Assembly (NCBI GenBank): GCA_039024315.1
Contig: JBCCQN010000242.1
Span: 1-11,404 of the forward strand
Direction: 5' to 3'
Source: JBCAWW01 sp039024315
GTDB taxonomy: Bacteria; Bacteroidota; Bacteroidia; J057
Length of the DNA stretch: 11,404 bases
Each line of letters starts with the position of its first letter. Positions within the stretch are counted from its first letter, which is position 1. The position numbers and the translations under genes are program-made. Shown piece after piece: positions 1 to 5,423 of the stretch. The notes beneath the pieces were generated by a model that saw only the letters and a program-made list of their open reading frames with translations, did no database searches and was not told where the DNA came from.

Positions 1-85
1 AAAATTCATTCAAACTTCTGCGAAAGTGATACAAAAGACCTATAGCATCTAGAGAGCTTTGCTTCATCAAGCAATCAATAATCAA

Positions 86-637
86 ATGATGAATCAAAAA
101 ATTAACATCCTAATCCTTATGCTAAGCTCCATACCTGCCTTAGCCTTGGCGCAAGAAAAAGTCGAAACTCAAAAAGTAGGCTTTGGCCACCGCACCATCT
201 ATACCGAAATCATCATCGATGCTTCACCAGAGCAAGTTTGGTCGGTATTGACCGATACCCCTAGCTACTCAGACTGGGCCGTATTTATGGAGCAGATAGA
301 AGGGAAAATCAAAGACCAAGGCGAGATTATAGCCTACTTCAAATTCAATGAAGATAAAGACAAACTCAACGAAATCCCTCATATCATCAGCGTAACACCA
401 GGTCGCGAATTTGCCTGGAGTGAGACCTTTATGATGGGCATGACGGACCATCATCGCTTTATCGTAGAAGCTACTGCAGATGGTAAAACACGTTTTATCC
501 AGTCTGACTCTGTATCAGGCGGTATCGCTTGGCTCTTGGGCAAATCTTTGATTAACATTGAGGAAGCTAATTATCCCCGTTTTAATCGTTCGCTAAAGGC
601 GGAAGTAGAAAGAAGATTTGCCAATACGCAATCATGA
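86..637 (+). CDS. Secreted SRPBCC (START/polyketide-cyclase fold) protein
   Basis: A 183-residue protein of the SRPBCC superfamily, whose members bind hydrophobic ligands in a helix-grip fold. The frame is open from a TTG at 59, but ATG codons at 86 and 89 place a normal signal peptide directly at the N-terminus (MMNQK, a hydrophobic stretch, then ALALAQ as a likely cleavage site), so I start at 86. The mature part begins with the family signature: beta-strand TEIIIDASPEQVWSVLTD, then the SYSDW segment, and ends in a long C-terminal helix (FNRSLKAEVERRF). The export signal is less usual, since many SRPBCC proteins are cytoplasmic; a periplasmic ligand-binding role is inference. Its stop overlaps the start of the AraC-family gene (ATGA at 634-637), so the two are almost certainly co-transcribed and translationally coupled. 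No enzyme activity or ligand can be assigned. Confidence 0.85.
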   Translation: MMNQKINILILMLSSIPALALAQEKVETQKVGFGHRTIYTEIIIDASPEQVWSVLTDTPSYSDWAVFMEQIEGKIKDQGEIIAYFKFNEDKDKLNEIPHIISVTPGREFAWSETFMMGMTDHHRFIVEATADGKTRFIQSDSVSGGIAWLLGKSLINIEEANYPRFNRSLKAEVERRFANTQS

Positions 638-1542
638 GTGATCCTATCTATCTCAAAACCATTACGCAGGCCCATCAAGTCATGGGTCTGCCTGCTCCTA
701 AGCATCCCCTGATTTCCGTTTTCTACCACACTGATCCCAATCTAGAACCAACCACTGGGGAGGTGAAATTTGGCATGGATCTATATATGATTGGTATGAA
801 AGACGGGATCAGGGGGACTAGTGGGTATGGGAGGAGTGCTTACGACTTTCAGGAAGGGACGATGATTTTTGTACAACCCAATCAAATATTAGTGCCTGGA
901 GAGGTTGATATGGCGCCCGATAGTAAAGGATGGACGATCCTTTTTCACCCGGACCTGATCCGGTCTTATCCTTTAGGTCAAGACATCGGTCAATATTCCT
1001 TTTTTGCTTACGAAAGCAACGAGGCGCTACATCTCTCTAATGATGAAAAAAATGCCTTGAGCGAGCTTGTCCATAAAATTGAAAAGGAGTACAATCAAAA
1101 TATCGACAAGCATACTGAGGAACTTATCGTCATCAATCTTGCTTCTATCCTTAAGTATTGCAAACGATACTATGACCGCCAGTTTTATACCAGAACCAAT
1201 CTCAACAAGGATTATACCGTCAAATTTGAGCAATACCTAAAGTCATATTTTGATTCAGAGGAGCACCTCATTCGCGGCCTACCCACTGTCAGTCAATGTG
1301 GCGAAGCCCTCAATATGTCCGGTCACTATCTCAGCGACCTCCTAAAAATCGAAACGGGCAAGGGCGTCTTGGAGCATATCCATTTATTTGTCATCGAAAA
1401 GGCGAAAACGGCTTTACTTAATAGCCCCAAAACGGTCAGGGAAATTGCCTACGAACTAGGTTTTGAGTATTCTCAAAATTTCAGTCGACTTTTTAAGGCC
1501 AAAACAGGCATGAGCCCGCGACAGTATCGGACTGACAACTAA
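634..1542 (+). CDS. AraC-family transcriptional regulator
   Basis: A 302-residue DNA-binding regulator. The C-terminal third carries the two helix-turn-helix motifs of the AraC/XylS family: the first at about residues 217-240 (TVSQCGEALNMSGHYLSDLL), the second at about 267-293 (TVREIAYELGFEYSQNFSRL), followed by the family hallmark F-K-x-K-T-G-M-S-P-R-Q-Y-R at the very end. The N-terminal part (about 25-115) is a cupin-like effector domain of the kind seen in Bacteroidota AraC proteins, including the F-V-Q-P-N-Q segment and a GWTILFHPDLI strand. The start ATG overlaps the stop of the upstream SRPBCC gene, and such pairs often put the regulator in control of its own neighbour. The effector is not predictable. 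No convincing intrinsic terminator follows; the next 330 bp hold repeat element A. Confidence 0.93.
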   Translation: MSDPIYLKTITQAHQVMGLPAPKHPLISVFYHTDPNLEPTTGEVKFGMDLYMIGMKDGIRGTSGYGRSAYDFQEGTMIFVQPNQILVPGEVDMAPDSKGWTILFHPDLIRSYPLGQDIGQYSFFAYESNEALHLSNDEKNALSELVHKIEKEYNQNIDKHTEELIVINLASILKYCKRYYDRQFYTRTNLNKDYTVKFEQYLKSYFDSEEHLIRGLPTVSQCGEALNMSGHYLSDLLKIETGKGVLEHIHLFVIEKAKTALLNSPKTVREIAYELGFEYSQNFSRLFKAKTGMSPRQYRTDN

Positions 1543-1650
1543 TCTGGAGCCTACAATTTTTTACATTTGAGCGCTTTGTATGAGGTTTACCGCTGCGCGG
1601 AACGCTTATCTTTTTGGGCCTAGCCAGAAAAGAGCCTAAGTCCGATTTTA

Positions 1651-1769
1651 AGTACTTAGACAATAGTATTCAGCCCTAGAAAAATTGAGCTATATGGCTC
1701 AGCCAGACTTTTATTTTCTGTACTACATACTCCCGAAAGCTTTCGGGATAATTTCTACTCTGTACTTAA
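1651..1769. repeat. Heptad-periodic repeat element, copy A (119 bp = 17 x 7)
   Basis: Non-coding element with a 7-bp period throughout. The left side, 1651-1678, is four heptads of the form AGNANNN (the first is AGTACTT, the second AGACAAT; the fourth is degenerate). A six-heptad middle at 1679-1720 aligns without gaps to 2658-2699 of copy B. The right side, 1721-1769, is seven heptads, mostly TACTNNN (TACTACA first, TACTTAA last), with two heptads replaced by the core of the 16-bp palindrome at 1732-1747. The AGTA to TACT switch makes the element an inverted array. Copy B is the same element five heptads longer on its left side. No family name is recognised. Confidence 0.85.
1732..1747. repeat. 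Perfect 16-bp palindrome in element A
   Basis: CCCGAAAGCTTTCGGG, self-complementary over all 16 bases, and identical to the palindrome at 2711-2726 in copy B. It is flanked by TACT on the left in both copies and sits in the heptad register. No T-run follows, so it is not a standard terminator; a protein-binding dyad or a DNA/RNA hairpin is possible. Confidence 0.9.
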
Positions 1770-1876
1770 AGCAAAATTTTGCATTTTCAGGTTCAAGCAT
1801 AGGACCGATTTTTCGCCTCGTATCGAGGAGAAGTTACTAATGGTATATCTACAAGTCCAATTGTAATTTTATTCCT

Positions 1877-2569
1877 ATGCCCAAAGTCAAGCCCGAACTT
1901 TTTGCCGTTTTAAATGATGCCAGAGTTGAGTCTGTCTTAGCGAAATTGTATCGCAATGCACTCAAACAAGGATTTTCTCTTTTGATGCACTTTTTGCCCA
2001 AAGCCTTTCAAATTTGGGGCCGAGGCATTGATTGGAAAAATGAAAATGCTGCCTTTTATGATGACAAATATGTCCCCATCCATCCCGAGCAGGGCAGTTT
2101 TTTGTATTTACAAGCTCGGGCCTTGGGAGCTAAGAAGATCCTTGAGTTTGGCACCTCTTATGGGATCTCTACCCTTTATCTCGCCAAAGCGGCCAAGGAC
2201 AATCAAGGAAGCGTGATCACCACTGAGTATTTGCCGCAAAAGGTCCAAATCGCCCGGCAAAACTTTGAAGAGGCAGGCCTCGCTGAATATATCGAGTTAC
2301 GCGAAGGAGACGCAAGAGAAAGCCTACTCAATTTAGACCATGATTTAGACTTTGTGCTGCTTGACGGTTGGCCTGATCTAGTGTTCTCTATCTTTCGTAT
2401 CATCGAACCCCGATTGAAAAAAGGAGCGGTTATCGTGGTGGATGATGTAGAGGGCTTTAAACCCTCTATGCAGGACTACTTGGACTACGTCCGTGATCCT
2501 GCCAATGGCTATCTTTCAAGCACTATTAAATTGAAAAAAGGCCTAGAATACACGATCAAGCTAAAGTGA
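1877..2569 (+). CDS. Class I SAM-dependent O-methyltransferase
   Basis: A 230-residue methyltransferase with the Rossmann-like fold of the O-methyltransferase family 3 (catechol/caffeoyl-CoA type). Visible motifs: the SAM-binding motif I, ILEFGTSYGISTLYL at 88-102; an acidic residue at the end of strand 2 (E117 in VITTEYLP); GDARE at 144-148; the strand LDFVLLDGW with D163; and VIVVDDV at 185-191, where the DD pair corresponds to metal or substrate contacts in the family. The N-terminal 80 residues hold an amphipathic helical region ending in P-E-Q-G-S, which usually forms the substrate lid. The substrate cannot be deduced. The gene stands alone on this strand between two direct copies of the heptad element (A upstream, B downstream), an arrangement that could reflect transfer as a unit but is not proof of it. 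ATG 1877 is the first start that preserves the lid region. Confidence 0.9.
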   Translation: MPKVKPELFAVLNDARVESVLAKLYRNALKQGFSLLMHFLPKAFQIWGRGIDWKNENAAFYDDKYVPIHPEQGSFLYLQARALGAKKILEFGTSYGISTLYLAKAAKDNQGSVITTEYLPQKVQIARQNFEEAGLAEYIELREGDARESLLNLDHDLDFVLLDGWPDLVFSIFRIIEPRLKKGAVIVVDDVEGFKPSMQDYLDYVRDPANGYLSSTIKLKKGLEYTIKLK

Positions 2570-2594
2570 TATCGAACGCTAAGGATTATTATCA

Positions 2595-2748
2595 AGTACC
2601 TAGACAATAGTATTCAGAATCAAGTAGTAAGACAATAGTATTTAGTATTAAGACCTGGGAAAATGCGTCTATACGGTTCAGTACGACCGCTTTTCTCTGT
2701 ACTGAATACTCCCGAAAGCTTTCGGGATACTTACTACTCAGTACTCAA
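2595..2748. repeat. Heptad-periodic repeat element, copy B (154 bp = 22 x 7)
   Basis: Homologous to copy A, in the same orientation, and starting 25 bp after the methyltransferase stop. The left side, 2595-2657, is nine heptads of the form AGNANNN; AGACAAT occurs at both 2602-2608 and 2630-2636, suggesting an internal duplication. The middle, 2658-2699, is six heptads that align gaplessly with copy A. The right side, 2700-2748, is seven heptads, TACTNNN except for the palindrome core. Two exact 9-bp inverted pairs are present, 2609-2617 with 2702-2710 and 2623-2631 with 2730-2738; because they cross, the element is not one simple hairpin. Confidence 0.87.
2711..2726. repeat. Perfect 16-bp palindrome in element B
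   Basis: CCCGAAAGCTTTCGGG, identical to 1732-1747. It is the best-conserved block between the two copies, embedded between TACT heptads at the same distance from the element end (22 bp) in both. Confidence 0.9.
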
Positions 2749-2778
2749 AAAGAGAGAAGCGTTCTGCGAAGCAGGCAT

Positions 2779-2815
2779 AAAAAAAAGGAGAAAGCGAAAC
2801 TCTCACTCTCTCCTT
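2779..2815 (-). terminator. Intrinsic terminator of the zinc peptidase gene
   Basis: Read on the minus strand, AAGGAGA (2815-2809) pairs with TCTCCTT (2791-2785), a 7-bp stem that can be extended by two pairs past one mismatch. It runs directly into a tract of eight T (2786-2779, overlapping the stem base). It lies about 21 bp past the peptidase stop codon, the normal position for a rho-independent terminator. Confidence 0.75.
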
Positions 2816-2836
2816 ATATATATTAAATATTTTCTC

Positions 2837-3697
2837 TTACAGATCACGATAGTTCATCGAGAAGGTATCTCCCTGACGCAGGTCGCCTGTTTCGAAGCCC
2901 TTGCGGAACCAGCGCATACGCTGCTCCGAAGTACCGTGAGAAAAGGATTCTGGTACCACATAACCTCGGGATTGCATCTGGAGTCTATCATCACCAATAG
3001 CGTTGGCTGCTCGCATGGCTTCCTCAAAGTCTCCTCTTTCGAGTAGGCCTTTTTGCTGCACATTACGCGCCCAAACCCCTGCGAGGAAATCTGCTTGTAG
3101 CTCAAGCCTAACAGAGAGTTGATTGTATTCCCGCTGGCTTACACGGCCCCGCTGCGCATCTACTTGATCCGTAATGTCCAAGAGGTTTTGTACGTGATGA
3201 GCGACCTCGTGAGCGATCACATAGGCCATGGCAAAATCGCCAGGAGCGCCAAAACGATTTTTGAGGTCATTGTAAAAGCTCAGGTCGATATAAAGTCTGT
3301 AGTCAGCAGGGCAATAAAAAGGACCAGTGGCAGAACTGCCCATGCCACAAGCAGAACGCACCTGACCGTTGTATAAGACAAGAATAGGCTCCTGATACTG
3401 GCGCCTAAGCTGCTCACGAAAAAGTTTTTGCCAAACGTCTTCGGTTTCTTTCAGTACTACGGAGGCAAATTGTCCTAATTCATCATTAGGATCGGCCTGC
3501 ATAGGTTGAGTTTGTACTTGTCCAGAAGCAGCCGCGTCTTCTAAAACGGCCATGGGATCTCCTCCGAGTAGGAGAGCAATCACTGCAATAATAATGGTTC
3601 CTATGCCGATTCCTCCCGCTCGACGCATGTTACGGCCACCGCCGCCACGCCTCCGGTCTTCAACATTGGAACTACCTTGTCTTCCTTGCCAACGCAT
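2837..3697 (-). CDS. Membrane-anchored neutral zinc metallopeptidase (YpfJ/KPN_02809 family)
   Basis: A 286-residue protein of the putative neutral zinc metallopeptidase family. The catalytic motif is HEVAHHVQ at 163-170, an HExxH zinc site; the downstream RLELQADFLAGVWA at 197-210 is the second family signature and supplies the likely third, acidic ligand (E199 or D203). An FSHGTSEQRMRWF segment near 252-264 is also characteristic. The N-terminus is Arg/Gly-rich (RRRGGGGRNMRR) and is followed by one hydrophobic segment at about 29-45, a signal anchor that places the catalytic part outside the inner membrane. CGMG at 117 and the later C129 could form a disulfide. Substrates are unknown for this family. 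The gene lies 51 bp downstream of the YpdA-like gene on the same strand and is probably read from the same transcript; a terminator follows it. Confidence 0.92.
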   Translation of the reverse strand: MRWQGRQGSSNVEDRRRGGGGRNMRRAGGIGIGTIIIAVIALLLGGDPMAVLEDAAASGQVQTQPMQADPNDELGQFASVVLKETEDVWQKLFREQLRRQYQEPILVLYNGQVRSACGMGSSATGPFYCPADYRLYIDLSFYNDLKNRFGAPGDFAMAYVIAHEVAHHVQNLLDITDQVDAQRGRVSQREYNQLSVRLELQADFLAGVWARNVQQKGLLERGDFEEAMRAANAIGDDRLQMQSRGYVVPESFSHGTSEQRMRWFRKGFETGDLRQGDTFSMNYRDL

Positions 3698-3748
3698 AGT
3701 GTGTAGTATATTTGTTTGCTTGCCAATATAGGCATTGCAAATTAGATT

Positions 3749-4738
3749 CTACACATTGGCCATACTACGTTTGGCGATTTCGTTGATCACCACTTCCGCA
3801 TGCTCACGGGAGTTTTCGATAAACCATTTGCTGGTATGCAGGCCGCCGCAGACCGTACCGGCTAGAAATACATTGGGCAGGCTACTTTCAAAAGTTTCCT
3901 CATCACGCTGCGGTAGGCGTAAGGCATCATCACAGAGTTCGATACCCACTTTTTGGAGCCAACTAAAGTCTGGCTGATAGCCCGTCATAGCAAAGACAAA
4001 ATCATTTTCGAGTGTGATCGTACCTTCTGGCGTATTGAGATCAATCTCGTCTTCTCTAATCTCTCGGATAGTGGTATTGAAATAGGCTTTGATTGAGCCT
4101 TCTTTGATGCGGTTATCAATATCTGGGCGTACCCAGTATTTGACACGATGACTGAGCTCTGGTCCGCGATGAATAAGGGTTACCTCGGCGCCTTTACGCC
4201 AAGTCTCTAGAGCCACATCTACAGCAGAGTTGGCCGCGCCCACGACTAAGACTTTTTGGTCCGCATAAGGGTGGGGATCGTCATAATAGTGCTTTACTTT
4301 GCTGAGCGCTTCGCCGGGTACCTCTAGCATGTTAGGATTGTCATAAAAACCAGTCGCTAATACGAGGTGATGAGCGAGATAGGTGGCTTTACTAGTTTGT
4401 ATTTCGTAATGACCGGCCTCGGTCTTACTGACTTGCTCAACTCGCTCATAAGTGTTGACCTTGAGCGCAAATTTTTGCTTGACGCGACGATAATATTCTA
4501 GCGCTTCTTTGCGAGTAGGTTTATCGCGGTGGGAGACAAAAGGCACTCCTCCGATCTCTATCTTTTGTGAGGTAGAGAAGAAGGTCATATTGCTAGGGTA
4601 GTGGTAAATCGAATTGACGAGGCAGCCTTTCTCTACGATGAGATAATCGAGCTCTTTGGCCTCGGCCTCAATACCACAAGCTAGCCCAATAGGACCTGCA
4701 CCCACGATCAAGACATCTAATATATGTTGATGGATCAT
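3749..4738 (-). CDS. ypdA: YpdA-family FAD/NADPH oxidoreductase (putative bacillithiol-disulfide reductase)
   Basis: A 329-residue flavoprotein of the YpdA/Bdr family, which in Firmicutes reduces bacillithiol disulfide with NADPH. It shows an N-terminal FAD dinucleotide fold (VLIVGAGPIGLACGIEAE, 9-26), the family signature around 36-62 (EKGCLVNSIYHYPSNMTFFS), ATGFYD at 128-133, a second dinucleotide fold for NADPH (VLVVGAANSAVDVALE, 163-178), and the C-terminal family block FLAGTVCGGLHTSKWFIENS at 291-310. There is no CxxC redox pair, as expected for YpdA. The Cys that follows the GGGP segment in the Firmicutes enzymes is Ile17 here, with a Cys at 21. The frame is open up to 4789, but those extra 17 codons lie inside repeat element C, so I take the ATG at 4738. 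It is divergent from the sigma factor gene and upstream of the zinc peptidase. The fold and family are firm; the thiol substrate is inference. Confidence 0.88.
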   Translation of the reverse strand: MIHQHILDVLIVGAGPIGLACGIEAEAKELDYLIVEKGCLVNSIYHYPSNMTFFSTSQKIEIGGVPFVSHRDKPTRKEALEYYRRVKQKFALKVNTYERVEQVSKTEAGHYEIQTSKATYLAHHLVLATGFYDNPNMLEVPGEALSKVKHYYDDPHPYADQKVLVVGAANSAVDVALETWRKGAEVTLIHRGPELSHRVKYWVRPDIDNRIKEGSIKAYFNTTIREIREDEIDLNTPEGTITLENDFVFAMTGYQPDFSWLQKVGIELCDDALRLPQRDEETFESSLPNVFLAGTVCGGLHTSKWFIENSREHAEVVINEIAKRSMANV

Positions 4739-4746
4739 ATGCTTAA

Positions 4747-4837
4747 AGTAGTTAGTACAGAGTATAAAGTAGTTAGTATGGATCTGCAAAGCGTGTACTA
4801 AATACTAGCTACTAGCTACTAACTAATGAATACTCAA
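4747..4837. repeat. Heptad-periodic repeat element, copy C (91 bp = 13 x 7)
   Basis: A diverged member of the same class as A and B. The left side, 4747-4781, is five AGTANNN heptads; AAAGTAGTTAGTA occurs exactly twice, at 4745-4757 and 4766-4778, 21 bp (three heptads) apart. The middle is 14 bp (4782-4795, two heptads). The right side, 4796-4837, is six heptads, TACTNNN in all but one, with TACTAGC repeated in tandem at 4803-4816. It lacks the 16-bp palindrome. It lies between the two divergent genes, within the likely 5' leader of the ypdA-like gene. Confidence 0.83.
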
Positions 4838-4840
4838 CTA

Positions 4841-4848
4841 CAAAGATA
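4841..4848 (-). promoter_or_regulatory. Candidate -7 element for the ypdA-like gene
   Basis: On the minus strand this reads TATCTTTG, a perfect match to the Bacteroidota TAnnTTTG element. A -33 TTG at the usual distance is not evident, so the call is tentative. If used, the transcript would start near 4835 and carry element C in a leader of about 95 nt. Confidence 0.4.
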
Positions 4849-4860
4849 CATAATGTAACT

Positions 4861-4889
4861 TTTGTAGGCTGTCGTGTTACCTACCTTTG
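4861..4889 (+). promoter_or_regulatory. Promoter of the ECF sigma factor operon
   Basis: TTTG at 4861-4864, a 17-bp spacer, and TACCTTTG at 4882-4889 fit the Bacteroidota housekeeping consensus TTG-N17..23-TAnnTTTG. Initiation about 7 bp on would leave a leader of only about 10 nt before the ATG at 4905. GTAAC at 4855-4859 and GTTAC at 4876-4880 form an inverted pair around the -33 region, a possible operator. Confidence 0.6.
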
Positions 4890-4904
4890 TAAGCACGAAA
4901 ATCT

Positions 4905-5423
4905 ATGGCTACAAAACCTTCTCCCCAAAATGCATTTATGGACCTTTATCGGCCTGTGCACGAGCGATTTAGTCGTTATTGCGAAGCAAAAGCCTATGGG
5001 AAGATGGAGGCTAAGGATTTGATGAGCGAAAGTCTCTTGCGGGCTTACGAGGCTTTTGGCAAACTCAAGGATCAGGGCGCTTTTTTACACTTTTTGTTTG
5101 GCATCGCTCATCGGGTGCTACTCAATCATATTAGGAGGCAAAAGTTTCAAGGCCCCTTTGATGAGGAAGCGCTTTTGCAGCTGCCCACGACTGAGCGTTC
5201 CCCGGAGGGTGCCGCCGAAAGATACCTCTTATATAAGGCCTTGCAGCAACTCCCTGATGCGCAAAGAGAAGCCTTGATCCTATTTGAGATCTCGGGCTTC
5301 TCCATCAAGGAAATCGAGCAGATCCAGCATGCTAGTAAATCCGCTGTCAAGGCTCGCTTGGCTCGAGGACGTAAAGCGCTTGCCAAGCTATTAGAAGACC
5401 ATTTAACTCACCAGTCCTTATGA
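4905..5423 (+). CDS. ECF-type RNA polymerase sigma factor
   Basis: A 172-residue sigma-70 family factor with only regions 2 and 4, as in extracytoplasmic-function sigma factors. Region 2 covers about 10-80: the YRPVHERFSRYC helix, the KDLMSESLLRAYEAF core-binding segment (37-51), and FLHFLFGIAHRVLLNHIRRQ (60-79), which corresponds to the -10 recognition helices. After an acidic linker, region 4 covers about 103-162: LPDAQREALILFEISGFSIKEI and SKSAVKARLARGRKALAKLL, the -35-binding helix-turn-helix. Its stop overlaps the start of the next gene (ATGA, 5420-5423), so the pair forms an operon, and the neighbour is the obvious candidate for its regulator. Few basic residues and no C-terminal extension set it near the minimal length of the family. 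A TAnnTTTG promoter lies just upstream. Confidence 0.93.
   Translation: MATKPSPQNAFMDLYRPVHERFSRYCEAKAYGKMEAKDLMSESLLRAYEAFGKLKDQGAFLHFLFGIAHRVLLNHIRRQKFQGPFDEEALLQLPTTERSPEGAAERYLLYKALQQLPDAQREALILFEISGFSIKEIEQIQHASKSAVKARLARGRKALAKLLEDHLTHQSL

Larger units (their letters stand above)
1543..1876. other. Non-coding spacer between the AraC gene and the methyltransferase gene
   Basis: A 334-bp stretch with no convincing gene. It contains, in order: a GC-rich segment at 1590-1607 (an imperfect inverted CCGC/GCGG pair that is a reverse-complement relative of 2757-2775), heptad element A (1651-1769), a perfect 12-bp palindrome GCAAAATTTTGC at 1771-1782, and a small perfect hairpin CCTCG-TAT-CGAGG at 1816-1828 about 50 bp before the methyltransferase start. 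I see no clear TAnnTTTG promoter for the downstream gene. Confidence 0.7.

Noticed and set aside
59..85. TTG-initiated N-terminal extension of the SRPBCC gene
   Set aside because: It would put polar residues ahead of a good signal peptide; ATG 86 or 89 gives a normal exported protein.
1732..1747. The 16-bp palindrome as a transcription terminator
   Set aside because: Neither copy is followed by a T-run on either strand, and copy B is close to a much better terminator at 2779-2815.
1651..2748. Heptad arrays as a CRISPR array or integron attC sites
   Set aside because: Units are 7 bp without unique spacers of CRISPR size; no cas genes or integrase; no attC-type end motifs, and element C lies in an unrelated divergent spacer.
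1651..2748. Transposon or insertion sequence carrying the methyltransferase gene
   Set aside because: No transposase, clear terminal inverted repeats or target-site duplication is visible; only the flanking direct elements are kept as an observation.
2663..3046. Plus-strand open frame across element B and the zinc peptidase
   Set aside because: It covers repeat and antisense of a well-supported gene and its translation has no recognisable domain.
4739..4789. Seventeen extra N-terminal codons of the ypdA-like gene
   Set aside because: They lie within repeat element C and would precede the FAD-binding strand by an unusual distance; the ATG at 4738 fits the family length.
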